Assembly (NCBI RefSeq): GCF_001417735.1
Contig: NZ_BBUZ01000027.1
Location: forward strand, 62,001 to 126,000
Reading direction: 5' to 3'
From: Streptomyces sp. NBRC 110028
GTDB lineage: Bacteria; Actinomycetota; Actinomycetes; Streptomycetales; Streptomycetaceae
DNA length: 64,000 nt
The notes beneath the pieces were generated by a model, which saw only the letters and a list, made by a program, of their open reading frames with translations, ran no database searches and was not told the DNA's origin. The position numbers were made by a program, and so were the translations under genes. Below, piece after piece: positions 9,012 to 18,857 of this stretch (its first letter is position 1; every line of letters starts with the position of its first letter).

Positions 9012-10172
9012 GTGTGGCCGCCGACTGGGCGACGTCTAGGGCGGGCTTCCCGCCGTCCCCGGTGTCCGGCGCCAGCTCCAGCGTGGCACCGCCGGGCCAC
9101 GACGAGACCGCGCCGCGCCCGTACGCCACCGGGCGTCGCGAGTCGCAGGGTGCCGCCGTCCACCCGGACGTCTCCCGCGCCCAGGGCTTCCGGCGACCCC
9201 GCGACCAGGGTGCCCGCCTCGACACGGGTGCCGCCGGTGTAGCGGTTGCGGCCGGTGATGTCGTTGCGCCAGGCGTCGGCCGCGCCGAAGCCGCCGTCGT
9301 GCGCGTCCATCTCGACGCGTACGTCGCGGTGCCTCTGGGCAGGATGCAGGTCAGCCGTGCGGTGATCGCGAGCGCGTTGGCGGCGCGATCGGCGTACGGA
9401 TCGGTGTCCGTGCCCGCCGAGTGGGCGTAGGCCCAGAGGGTGTCGGCGGTGGTGCCGGTCCGGGAGCGGAGGTAGTCGGCGGTCTTGAGCCCGGCGTTGG
9501 CCGGGTGGAGCGCGTTGGTGTGACCGCTCGGGAAACCGCCGTCCCCGGCCGGGGTGCCGCCGCGCTGACGCAGCAGCTGAGGGGTGACGGCCACCTCGGA
9601 CGCGTAGACGGGGAAGCCGAAGGGGGTCCGTGGCGCCGGTGTCCACGAGCTCGCTGTGCTCCGTCATCCGCCACGGCCGGGGGGGGGGGGGGGGGGGGTA
9701 CTGGTAGCCGTACTTGGCGGGGTTGCTCGACGCGTACGGTCCGCGCAGCGTCTGCACGAGCCGGACGACCTCGCCGAGGTCGGAGTCGGTGGCCCCGGCC
9801 CCGATGGCGGAACCGGCGGGCGCGCACGGCGGTACGGCGTCGCCGACCGTGCCGGCCGGGGTGGTGTCCCGGCCGAGGCCGGCGGTGGCCGCGTAACTCT
9901 GGTCCTGCCGGTCGTAGAGGAAGGATCCCCGGGCCTGCGCGTCGGTGCGCCGCCCGGTGAGGGGGTGTCGCACACCGCTCAGGATGCGCGGGGCCGTGTT
10001 GGTCTCGGGGGTGAGGTTGGCGGTGGTGTTGGCCCGGTAGTCGTCGACGAAGGAGGCGAGGGTCCGCCCGGCCGTTTCCTCCGCCGCCCGGGCCGGAGGG
10101 CCGGACAGAATGGCCGATGCCGTCGCACGGGGGCGCCGGGAGGCGGCAGTTGCCAGGAGGGCGTACGACGCG
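9012..10172 (-). pseudogene. Decayed PAP2-family phosphatase with autotransporter-type repeat
   Basis: Remnant of a secreted PAP2 (vanadium haloperoxidase-like) phosphatase read on the minus strand in pieces. One frame gives a degraded signal region, then SFVDDYRANTTANLTPETN and LVQTLRGPYASSNPAKYG. A C5 run at 9622-9626 carries one extra base, after which a second frame gives VYASEVAVTPQLLRQRGG and the core GFPSGHTNAL motif. The first frame returns with WRNDITGRNRYTGGTRVEAG, the beta-strand repeat typical of this family's C-terminus. Segments normally lying between these blocks, including the second His motif region, are missing, and the N-terminal Met-containing part is lost beside the YceI gene. 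At least two frameshifts plus internal deletions make it non-functional unless they are sequencing errors. Confidence 0.8.
9679..9698. repeat. 20-base homopolymeric G tract (C tract on the coding strand)
   Basis: An uninterrupted run of 20 G lies inside the PAP2 remnant. On the coding (minus) strand it encodes six prolines between a Tyr codon and the conserved Arg-Pro-Trp-Arg-Met block. At its current length it keeps the frame, and relatives would be expected to have only about one proline here. Confidence 0.95.
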
Positions 10173-10175
10173 GGG

Positions 10176-10814
10176 TCAGGTGCCGGGGGTGCGGATGGCG
10201 GCGATGTCGAACTGCAGGCGGACCTTCTCGCTCACCATGGCGCCGCCCTGGGCCAGTTTGGCGCTGTAGGTCAGGCCCCACTCGGAACGGTTGATGGTGG
10301 TGGTGCCGTCGAAGCCGACCCGCTCGTCGCCGAAGGGATCGGTGACGTGCCCGATGTAGGTCAGCTCCAGAACCACCGGACGGGTGGTGTCCCGCAGGGT
10401 GAGGTCACCGGACATGCGGTACACGTCCTGACCGGCGAGCCGCACCTCGGTGCTGCGGAAGCTGATGCGCGGGTAGGTCCGGGCGTCCAGGAAGTCACGG
10501 CTCATCAGATGGGCGTCGCGCTGCTCGACACCGGTGTCGACGCTGCCGCTGGCCAGCACGATCTCGGCCCGGGAGCGGGACGGATCGTGGCCGTCGAAGT
10601 AGAGACGGCTCTCATATTCGGTGAAGGCGCCGCGCACCGTGGTCACCATGGCGTGCCGGACGGAGAAACCGATCCTGCTGTGCGCCGCGTCGATAATCCA
10701 TTCCCCGGTGAGGGCCGAAAGCCCGGGACCCTGCCGGATGTCGCGACCGGAAGAGGCCGGGGCGTCCTGGGTCACCGCGGAGCGGGGCGAAAAGTTGCGA
10801 GTGAAAAGTTTCAT
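10176..10814 (-). CDS. YceI-family lipid-binding protein
   Basis: YceI-like protein (212 aa from the ATG at 10814). The lipocalin-like barrel that binds polyisoprenoid chains is recognisable from the family pattern: TGEWIIDAAHSRIGFSVRHAM near the start, then the FLDARTYPRISFRST block, the SGDLTLRDTTRPVVLEL block and FDGTTTINRSEWGL. Actinobacterial YceI proteins are usually cytoplasmic, and no signal peptide is seen here. Another in-frame start exists 11 codons upstream (10847); neither has a convincing ribosome-binding site. The gene ends directly against the PAP2 remnant. Role: probably isoprenoid/quinone handling under stress (family-level inference). Confidence 0.88.
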   Translation of the reverse strand: MKLFTRNFSPRSAVTQDAPASSGRDIRQGPGLSALTGEWIIDAAHSRIGFSVRHAMVTTVRGAFTEYESRLYFDGHDPSRSRAEIVLASGSVDTGVEQRDAHLMSRDFLDARTYPRISFRSTEVRLAGQDVYRMSGDLTLRDTTRPVVLELTYIGHVTDPFGDERVGFDGTTTINRSEWGLTYSAKLAQGGAMVSEKVRLQFDIAAIRTPGT

Positions 10815-11212
10815 GGGGCATCTGGTTACTGCAAGAGTGAGGAGCACTGCAAGTGCTGTTCTGGGCCGGCCCGGGACTGCGACGTCACCCTACCGCCCGG
10901 TCTGCGGTTTCCCTCGCGAGTCCGGTCCCGTTGCCGTGGGACCGGCACCGGGTCTTCACATGTAAACGGCGGGCGCAGACTGCCGGATGACGGACAATCG
11001 GCGGACGAAACGCTCTTTGGGCGCCGGGCCTCGTGTCACGTTCGGACGCCGGTGCTTTAATTTTGACCTACCTGTCGTCACCTTCTCTTTTATTTCTTCA
11101 AGGAATCTCCACGATCAGGTGCGGCTGTGGTGGATCGTGTGGCCCCCGCTCGGCGGGGCGAGTCGTCGCCGTGCTCCTCGCGGGCGGCGGCGGCCTCGGC
11201 GACAAGGAACGC
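10815..11212. other. Intergenic region between YceI and LysR genes
   Basis: About 400 bases with no supported gene. It contains an unusually AT-rich patch at about 11050-11110 (runs of T and A within otherwise GC-rich DNA), which could hold promoter elements or an mRNA 3' end. A weak GC hairpin (CCCCGC/GCGGGG) follows around 11145-11160. Both flanking genes are on the minus strand, so the patch lies upstream of the YceI gene and downstream of the LysR gene. Confidence 0.5.
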
Positions 11213-12127
11213 TTATGCCCGCCCGCCCAGCCCCGACCGGGTCACGGCGCGCAGGACGTCGACGAGGGCCACCACGGTGGGCCTGCGCTCCGCGGCGCAG
11301 CGGAACACCACGACGATGTGCCGCTCGATCGTCTCGCGCAGCCGCACCACATCGAAGCGGGAGGGCCGCAGCCGCAGCATCAGATCCGTCACCGTGCTCA
11401 CCCCCACCCCCGCCTCGATCAGCGCCAGGGTCGCCGCGGTGTCCGTCACCTCGTGCAGCACCTCGGGCTCGACGCCCGCCCGGCGGAAGGCGGTGCGCAC
11501 GGCGCGCCCGTAGTAGCTCTCGGGGGACGGCAGGATCCACTTCAGGTTCCGGGTCTGCGCCATGGAGACGGTCTCCCGGCTGCCCAACGAACCGGTCGGC
11601 ACCGCGAGCGAGAAGCGCTCCCGGTGCAGCCGGGTCACCCGCAGTGCCGGGTCGCGCGGGATCGGCACGTCCGGGTAGTCGAGGCCGATCGCGAGGTCCA
11701 CGGCCCCGGAGGCCACCGCGTCGTACACCTCGTCCACGTCCATGTCGCGGCTGTGGACCGCAAGCCCCGGATGGTCCTCGCGCGCCTTGCGCAGCGCGGG
11801 CGGCAGGATCTCGGCGGCGGCCGTGGTGAACAGGCCGACCAGCAGCGTGCCCGAGGCGTCGTTGCGGGTGCGCTCCAGTGCCTCCACCGCCTCGGCCTCG
11901 GTGGTCAGGATCCGCTCGGCGTGCCGGGCCAGCGTCATCCCCGCGTCGGTCAGCTCCACCCTGCGTCCGGTCCGCCGCAGCAGCTCCATGCCGGTGGCCT
12001 TCTCCAGCGCGGCGATCTGCTGCGAGACTCCGCCGGGGGTGTACCCCAGCGACTCCGCCACCGCGGTGATGGTGCCGCGCCGGGTCAGTTCGACGAGGGA
12101 ACGCAGCTGGGCACTCGTCCAGTCCAT
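11213..12127 (-). CDS. LysR-family transcriptional regulator (probable regulator of amine/lysine catabolic genes)
   Basis: LysR-type regulator of 304 aa. The N-terminal winged helix-turn-helix covers residues 1-60 (QLRSLVELTRRGTITAVAES, then GYTPGGVSQQIAALEKATG), and the periplasmic-binding-like effector domain runs from ~90 to 290. It is divergent from the oxidase-dioxygenase-dehydrogenase operon that begins ~175 bases away, the standard arrangement for a LysR protein controlling the neighbouring operon and itself. The effector may be a lysine-pathway intermediate such as pipecolate or 2-aminoadipate, but this is inference from context only. Confidence 0.93.
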   Translation of the reverse strand: MDWTSAQLRSLVELTRRGTITAVAESLGYTPGGVSQQIAALEKATGMELLRRTGRRVELTDAGMTLARHAERILTTEAEAVEALERTRNDASGTLLVGLFTTAAAEILPPALRKAREDHPGLAVHSRDMDVDEVYDAVASGAVDLAIGLDYPDVPIPRDPALRVTRLHRERFSLAVPTGSLGSRETVSMAQTRNLKWILPSPESYYGRAVRTAFRRAGVEPEVLHEVTDTAATLALIEAGVGVSTVTDLMLRLRPSRFDVVRLRETIERHIVVVFRCAAERRPTVVALVDVLRAVTRSGLGGRA

Positions 12128-12180
12128 ATAGAGACCCTAATAGATAACGAGCAATAACTGTTCATGGACGTCAACGGTTC
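12128..12180. promoter_or_regulatory. AT-rich divergent promoter/operator region
   Basis: Short AT-rich interval (TAATAGATAACGAGCAATAA at its core) between the divergent LysR gene and the oxidase gene, standing out from the surrounding GC-rich sequence. Two ATAAC steps 11 bases apart could be half-sites, but no clear T-N11-A dyad is assigned. It is the only plausible place for the divergent promoters. Confidence 0.4.
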
Positions 12181-12303
12181 GGGTGCTGCACGATGACCGG
12201 CAGACAGCTGATCGGCATCATCCCGCACCGCGACAGCCGTGCCGCGCCCGGGGCCGGAGATCGTTCCGGCCCCGGGCGCCCGCCCCGGGAAGGGATCGGC
12301 CAC

Positions 12304-13509
12304 TTGTCCTCCTCGCCCTCCTCACCCGCTGCGTCTCCCTCGTCCTCCTCCTTCCGCACCGTTCCGCCGGCCGCCGACGTCGTGATCATCGGTGGTGGCG
12401 TCATGGGCACCAGCACCGCCTTCCACCTGGCCGAGGCCGGAGTGGCGAACATCGTCGTCGTCGAGCGCGGAGAGCTGGGCTGCGGCAGTTCGGGCAAGCC
12501 CATCGGCGGCGTCCGGGCCCAGTTCTCCGACCCGCTGAACATCCAGCTGGGCAGCCGCAGCCTGCGCGCGTACCAGGACTTCCCGCGACGTCCCGGCGCC
12601 GGCATCCGGCTCGACAGCGTCGGCTACCTCTTCCTGCTCACCGGCGAGCAGCAGGCCACGGACTTCGAGGTCTGCGTGCGCACCCAGAACGGCCTCGGCG
12701 TGCCCAGCCGCATGATCGGCCCGCGGGAGGCACAGCGTTTGTGCCCCTACGTCAGCACCGACGGGCTCGTGGCCGCCGTGCATTCGCCCACCGACGGCCA
12801 CGCCCGCCCCGGGCTGGTCATCCAGGGCTACGCGCGCGCCGCCGCCCGGGCCGGCGCCACGTTCGCCACGCACACCGCCGTCACCGCCATCGACACCGCC
12901 GGGGACCGGGTCACCACCGTGCACACCGACCACGGGCCGATCTCCTGCGCCACCGTCATCTGCACCGCGGGCGCCTGGTCGGCGCGGATCGGGGACATGC
13001 TCGGCATCGACCTCCCGGTGCGCCCGGTGCGCCGTCAGGTGGCATTCACCGCCCCGCTCGGCCCGCCCGCCCCGCGCATCCCCTTCACCATCGACTTCTC
13101 CTCCACGGCCTACTTCCACAACAGCGACGACGGGCTGCTGTTCGGCCTCGCCGACCCCGGCCAGGCCGACGGCTACGACACCACCTGGACCCCGGAGTGG
13201 CTGGAGCTGTTCCGCGCCGCCGCACGCCGTCGGGCCCCGGCCCTGGCCGACATGGAGACGGTCGGCGGCTGGGCCGGGCTCTACGAGATCACACCCGACC
13301 ACAACGCGCTGATCGGCCGCTCCGGCGAATGGGGCAACGTGCTTTACGCGACCGGGTTTTCCGGGCATGGCTTCCTGCAGGCCCCGGCGGTCGGCGAGAT
13401 CGTCCGGGACCTGTATCTGGACCGCACACCGTTCCTCGACGTCACGCCGTTCAGCGCCGACCGCTTCACCACCGGAGCGGAGGCCCGCCCCGAAGCCCAT
13501 GTGGTGTGA
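12304..13509 (+). CDS. FAD-dependent amine/amino-acid oxidase (DAO family; candidate pipecolate oxidase)
   Basis: DAO-family flavoprotein (about 401 aa from the TTG at 12304). The Rossmann FAD site VVIIGGGVMGTSTAFHLAEAG is followed by an acidic residue at the end of strand 2 (VVVERG). The DAO C-terminal signature GLYEITPDHNALIG and the ATGFSGHGF motif that closes the flavin site are present. TTG 12304 has GGGAAGGGA eight bases upstream (12287-12295). The longer ATG start at 12193 adds a low-complexity Ser/Pro tail and has no ribosome-binding site. As first gene of an operon with an HglS-type enzyme and an aldehyde dehydrogenase, it may oxidise pipecolate to piperideine-6-carboxylate or another lysine-derived amine (inference). 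Sarcosine-oxidase-like activity is the alternative. Confidence 0.85.
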   Translation: MSSSPSSPAASPSSSSFRTVPPAADVVIIGGGVMGTSTAFHLAEAGVANIVVVERGELGCGSSGKPIGGVRAQFSDPLNIQLGSRSLRAYQDFPRRPGAGIRLDSVGYLFLLTGEQQATDFEVCVRTQNGLGVPSRMIGPREAQRLCPYVSTDGLVAAVHSPTDGHARPGLVIQGYARAAARAGATFATHTAVTAIDTAGDRVTTVHTDHGPISCATVICTAGAWSARIGDMLGIDLPVRPVRRQVAFTAPLGPPAPRIPFTIDFSSTAYFHNSDDGLLFGLADPGQADGYDTTWTPEWLELFRAAARRRAPALADMETVGGWAGLYEITPDHNALIGRSGEWGNVLYATGFSGHGFLQAPAVGEIVRDLYLDRTPFLDVTPFSADRFTTGAEARPEAHVV

Positions 13510-13530
13510 ACCGCCCATGTGGTGTGAACC
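13495..13530. repeat. 18-bp tandem duplication spanning a stop codon
   Basis: GCCCATGTGGTGTGAACC occurs twice head to tail (13495-13512, 13513-13530). The first copy contains the oxidase stop codon at 13507-13509, so the second copy is untranslated spacer before the next gene. It looks like a recent slippage duplication. Confidence 0.9.
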
Positions 13531-13554
13531 GCCAACCGAAAGGCAGCACTTACG

Positions 13555-14958
13555 ATGACCAGCCGGACACATCGCCAGTGGCAGCTGCGCGCCGCGTTCG
13601 CCGCCCGGCTCTCGGACATGTACGGGCGGGAGGTCCCCGCCTACACCACCCTTGTGGACGTCTCCCGCGAGGTCAACGACGAGGTGCTGCGCGCCCGGGG
13701 AGCCGACGCCGAGCGGCTGGGCTCCATCAGCCGGGTCACCGCGGAGCGCCACGGCGCGATCCGGGTCGGCACCCCGCAGGAGATGAGCCAGGTGGCGCGC
13801 GTCTTCGGCGCCCTCGGCATGCACCCGACCGGCTTCTACGACCTGCGCGAGGCCGCCGCCAGCGCGGTGCCCGTCGTCTCCACCGCCTTCCGCCCCACCG
13901 ACGGCGAGGAGCTGGCGCGCAACCCGTTCCGCGTCTTCACCTCCCTGCTCACCCCCGCCGACCCGCGCTTCTTCGACGACGAACTGCGCGCCCGGCTGGA
14001 AACCTTCCTCGCCACCCGCGCGTTGTTCCCGCCGGAACTGCTCGCCCTCGCCGACCGGGCCGAGGCGACGGGCGAACTGCCCGAAGCGGAGGCGGAACGC
14101 TTCCTCCAACTGGCCGTGCGGGCATTCGAGTTGTCGACCGAGCCGATCGACCAGGGCTGGTACGCGACCCTGGAGCGGGTCTCCGCCGTCGCCGCGGACA
14201 TCGGCGGCGTCCGCTCCACCCACATCAACCACCTCACCCCGCGCGTCCTGGACATCGACGAGCTGTACCGGCGCATGACCGACCGCGGCATCGAAATGAT
14301 CGACACCATCCAGGGTCCCCCGCGCTGGGACGGCCCCGATCTGCTGCTGCGCCAGACCTCCTTCCGGGCCCTCGCCGAACCCCGCGCCATGCGCACCGCC
14401 GACGGCGGCGTGACCAGCGGGGCGCTGCGGGTGCGGTTCGGCGAGGTCGAGGCGCGCGGCATCGCCCTCACCCGCGAGGGCCGCGCCCTCTACGACCGGC
14501 TGCTGACCCGTATCGACGAGGAGGCCGCCGCCCGCCCCGAGGCGGACCGCGGCGACATCGCCCGCGCGCTGTGGGCCGCGCACGTCCCCGCCACCGAACA
14601 GCAGCTCGCCGACCGGAAACTGGGCTACTTCACCTACCACGCCGTGCCCGACCGGCCACGGGACGGCAGCCGCCCGCCCGCCGACCTCGGCGACCTGGTG
14701 GCCCAGGGCTGGCTGCGCGCCGAACCCATCGTCTACGAGGACTTCCTGCCCCGCTCCGCCGCCGGGATCTTCCAGTCCAACCTCACCGGCGAAGGCGCCC
14801 GCAACAACGACCACGCGGGCACCGCCTACGACAGCGCCTGGCTGTCCGGCGCCATCGGCCGCGACGTCCTCGACCCCTTCGCCCTCTACGAGCAGCAGCA
14901 GAACCGCTCCATCGCCGAGGCCGCCCGAGCGCTGGACCTCGACGGCGCGCTCGGCTGA
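13555..14958 (+). CDS. 2-oxoadipate dioxygenase/decarboxylase, HglS type (DUF1338)
   Basis: Fe(II) enzyme of the DUF1338/YdcJ family (467 aa, full length). Characterised members (HglS) convert 2-oxoadipate to D-2-hydroxyglutarate with O2 and loss of CO2, the late step of lysine catabolism in some bacteria. Candidate metal ligands are visible at His66 (AERHGAIR), His223/His226 (STHINHLTPR) and Glu297 (FGEVEARGIALT). It lies between the flavoprotein oxidase and the aldehyde dehydrogenase, all in the same direction with gaps under 50 bases, so one mRNA is likely. A purine-rich AAAGGCAG precedes the ATG. No cofactor-binding residue appears to be missing. Confidence 0.88.
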   Translation: MTSRTHRQWQLRAAFAARLSDMYGREVPAYTTLVDVSREVNDEVLRARGADAERLGSISRVTAERHGAIRVGTPQEMSQVARVFGALGMHPTGFYDLREAAASAVPVVSTAFRPTDGEELARNPFRVFTSLLTPADPRFFDDELRARLETFLATRALFPPELLALADRAEATGELPEAEAERFLQLAVRAFELSTEPIDQGWYATLERVSAVAADIGGVRSTHINHLTPRVLDIDELYRRMTDRGIEMIDTIQGPPRWDGPDLLLRQTSFRALAEPRAMRTADGGVTSGALRVRFGEVEARGIALTREGRALYDRLLTRIDEEAAARPEADRGDIARALWAAHVPATEQQLADRKLGYFTYHAVPDRPRDGSRPPADLGDLVAQGWLRAEPIVYEDFLPRSAAGIFQSNLTGEGARNNDHAGTAYDSAWLSGAIGRDVLDPFALYEQQQNRSIAEAARALDLDGALG

Positions 14959-15004
14959 CACCGCGACGCACCCCGCCCACCCCCGACCTCCCCAGGGAGC
15001 GCCC

Positions 15005-16534
<1,530 letters not shown>

Positions 16535-16536
16535 CG

Positions 16537-16917
16537 TCAGTTTCGTTCGGCGGCTGGTGTGAAGAAGTTGACGAGATTGCCGTCCGGGTCACGGAACAGC
16601 AGCGACCGGTTGCCCCAGGGCATCGTGGTGGGCTCCTTGACGACGTCCTCCACGAAGCCGGTCAGGTTCCGGTACACCTCGTCCACGTCGTCCACCCGGA
16701 ACTCCAGGATGACGCTGCGGTTGCCGGCCGGGCGGGACGAGCCGGGCGCGAACAGCGGGACGGTGCGGGTGCTGCCGATCGCCAGGGTGGCCGAGGCGGT
16801 CCTCAGCTCGGCGAAGTCCTCGGTGGACCAGTGCGCCCGCACACCGGTGGCGCGTTCGTAGAAGCCGACGAGACGGGTGATGTCGCCCGTGATGACGCGG
16901 ATCGAGACGAAGTCCAT
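16537..16917 (-). CDS. VOC-family (glyoxalase/bleomycin-resistance-like) protein
   Basis: Small metalloenzyme-fold protein of 126 aa with the paired beta-alpha-beta-beta-beta modules of the vicinal oxygen chelate family: DFVSIRVITGDITRLVGFYERATG in the first half and RSLLFRDPDGNLVNFF in the second. It is single-domain, so it would act as a dimer. The function within the family is unknown. It converges with the aldehyde dehydrogenase (2-base gap) and is divergent from the WYL regulator across a perfect inverted repeat, which suggests that it is that regulator's target. Confidence 0.9.
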   Translation of the reverse strand: MDFVSIRVITGDITRLVGFYERATGVRAHWSTEDFAELRTASATLAIGSTRTVPLFAPGSSRPAGNRSVILEFRVDDVDEVYRNLTGFVEDVVKEPTTMPWGNRSLLFRDPDGNLVNFFTPAAERN

Positions 16918-16964
16918 GGGTGCTCTCCTGGCATGGGTTCCGGTGCTTCGGAGCGCACGCTACG

Positions 16965-16997
16965 GCGGATACCGGGCAGAACCCGCCCGGTATCCGC
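16965..16997. promoter_or_regulatory. 13-bp perfect inverted repeat, candidate WYL-regulator operator
   Basis: Arms GCGGATACCGGGC (16965-16977) and its exact complement (16985-16997) are separated by 7 bases. The repeat lies in the 95-base gap between the divergent VOC and WYL-regulator genes, 15 bases before the regulator's start codon. Its position and symmetry fit an autoregulatory operator. Confidence 0.6.
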
Positions 16998-17012
16998 GGC
17001 ACACTTGACCGT

Positions 17013-17990
17013 ATGCCGCGCCCCATCGCCCGTGTGCTCACCCTGCTGGAGCTTCTGCAGTCGGGCGGCCTCCGCACCGTCGCCGAACTCGCCGACCGGC
17101 TCGGCGTGGACGAGCGCACGGTGCGGAGGTACGCCGACCACCTCATCGACCTCGACGTGCCCGTCGAGTCGGTGCGCGGCCGCTACGGCGGCTACCGGCT
17201 CGCCCCCGGATACCGCCTGCCCCCGCTCATGCTGACCGACGACGAGGCGCTCGCCGTGCTGCTCGGCCTGGCCGCCGGCCGGCGCGGCGGCCTGACGGCG
17301 GCCACGGACACCGCGGCCGAGACCGCGGCGGCCAAGATCCGGCGCGTGCTGCCCGAACGGCTCCGCCGCCGGCTCGACGCCGTGCTCGGCTCCCTCGCCT
17401 TCACGGCCCCGCCGCCCGGTGCGCCGGCCGCCCCGCGGGCCCCGGTCCTGCTGGCGATCGCCGACGCGGTGCGCCATCACCGGCCGGTGTGGATCCGGTA
17501 CACCGCCGCCGACGGCCGCGGCGGCGACCGCACGCTGCACCCGTACGGGCTCGTCGCCCACGCGGGCAAGTGGTACGTGACCGGCGTGGACCCCGCGATC
17601 GGCGAGGACCGTATGTTCCGGCTGGACCGCGTCGCCGAGGCGCGGACCCTGCCCGGCTCCTTCGAACCGCCCGCCGGGGCCGACCCGGTGCGGCGCGTCC
17701 TGGAAGGGCTCGCCACCGCGCCGTACCGGCACCGGGTGACCCTGCGGATCCAGGGGACGGCCGAACAGATCCACACCCGGCTGCCGGCCGACGTCGCGAT
17801 CGTGACGGAGATCCCGTCCCGGCCCCCGTCCCCGCCCTGGTCCCGCGTCGAACTGCGCGTGGAACGGCTCGGCTGGCTGCCCGGTGTGCTCGCGTCGCTG
17901 GACCTGCCGTTCGTCATCGAACGCCCCGATGAGCTGCGCGATCTCGTCGCGGCGCTCGCCGACCGGCTCGCCCGCGCGGCCCGCGCATGA
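17013..17990 (+). CDS. WYL-domain transcriptional regulator (YafY-like)
   Basis: Regulator of 325 aa. The N-terminal winged helix (RVLTLLELLQSGGLRTVAEL, then DRLGVDERTVRRYADHL) is followed by the WYL sensor domain (~150-215; GDRTLHPYGLVAHAGKWYV) and a WCX extension at the C-terminus. The start at 17013 gives the standard MPRPIARVLTLLELL opening; the longer frame to 16920 runs through the operator. These proteins usually sense small ligands or nucleic acids through WYL and act on adjacent genes, here the VOC protein. It ends 6 bases from the convergent fructosamine kinase gene. Confidence 0.93.
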   Translation: MPRPIARVLTLLELLQSGGLRTVAELADRLGVDERTVRRYADHLIDLDVPVESVRGRYGGYRLAPGYRLPPLMLTDDEALAVLLGLAAGRRGGLTAATDTAAETAAAKIRRVLPERLRRRLDAVLGSLAFTAPPPGAPAAPRAPVLLAIADAVRHHRPVWIRYTAADGRGGDRTLHPYGLVAHAGKWYVTGVDPAIGEDRMFRLDRVAEARTLPGSFEPPAGADPVRRVLEGLATAPYRHRVTLRIQGTAEQIHTRLPADVAIVTEIPSRPPSPPWSRVELRVERLGWLPGVLASLDLPFVIERPDELRDLVAALADRLARAARA

Positions 17991-17996
17991 GGCGTT

Positions 17997-18857
17997 TCAG
18001 GTCGCCGATGCGGCCCGGGCCGCCGCGAGTGCCCGCTCGGCGTAGCCGCGTCCGAACAGCACCGCGTGCACCAGCAGCGGGAAGAGCTGGTGCAGCCCGA
18101 TGCGGTCCGGCCAGCCCTCGGAGAGCGGCGCCGCCTCCTGGTAGCCCTCCAGCACCCGGTCCAGATGCGGGCAGCCGAACAGGTGCAGCATCGCCAGATC
18201 GGTTTCCCGGTGGCCGCCGTGCGCGGCCGGATCGATCAGCCAGGCCTGCCCGTCGGCGTCCCACAGCACATTGCCGTTCCACAGATCGCCGTGCAGCCGG
18301 GCGGGCGGCTCGGCGGGGCCCGCCAGATCCGGCAGACGCTCGCAGACACGCTCGATCGCGGGCGCCTCGGAGGCCCGCACCGTGCCGTCGTCCACGGCGC
18401 GGCGCAGATAGGGCAGCACCCGGTGCTCGGCGTACCAGCGCGGCCAGTCCTCGCCGGTGACGTTGCGCATCGGGGCCGCCCCGATGTACGCGTCCTTCGG
18501 ACCGCCCGGCGGCGGGGCGCCGAACGCGGGCGCGCCGGAGGCGTGCAGCGCGGCCAGCTCGCGCCCGAACCGGACCGCCGCCCCGGCACCCGGCCGACCG
18601 GACGGCACCCGGTCCGTCACCAGCCAGCGCGGGTCGAAGCCGTGTACGGCCGGAACGCGGACCGTGCCGCTGTCGGCCAGCCAGCGCAGCCCGGCCGCCT
18701 CGGCCTCCACCGCGCCGGGGTCGTCACCGCGCTTGACCATCACCACCTGCCCGCCGTCGAGGGTGACTTCGGCGAGCGCCCCGGACATCGCGCGCTCACC
18801 GGTCACCGGGCGGCCGGTGAGACGGCCTGCCGCCGCTCCCGGGCCTTCGCCGGTCAT
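17997..18857 (-). CDS. Fructosamine/ketosamine 3-kinase family protein
   Basis: Aminoglycoside-phosphotransferase-fold kinase of 286 aa. The Brenner-type catalytic loop LHGDLWNGNVLWD and the metal-binding IDPAAHGGHRETDLAML are typical of fructosamine 3-kinases, which phosphorylate sugar adducts on protein amines so that they fall off (deglycation). The start codon overlaps the stop of the upstream LMW phosphatase by ATGA, so the two are translationally coupled. Nothing is missing from the active site. Confidence 0.9.
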   Translation of the reverse strand: MTGEGPGAAAGRLTGRPVTGERAMSGALAEVTLDGGQVVMVKRGDDPGAVEAEAAGLRWLADSGTVRVPAVHGFDPRWLVTDRVPSGRPGAGAAVRFGRELAALHASGAPAFGAPPPGGPKDAYIGAAPMRNVTGEDWPRWYAEHRVLPYLRRAVDDGTVRASEAPAIERVCERLPDLAGPAEPPARLHGDLWNGNVLWDADGQAWLIDPAAHGGHRETDLAMLHLFGCPHLDRVLEGYQEAAPLSEGWPDRIGLHQLFPLLVHAVLFGRGYAERALAAARAASAT

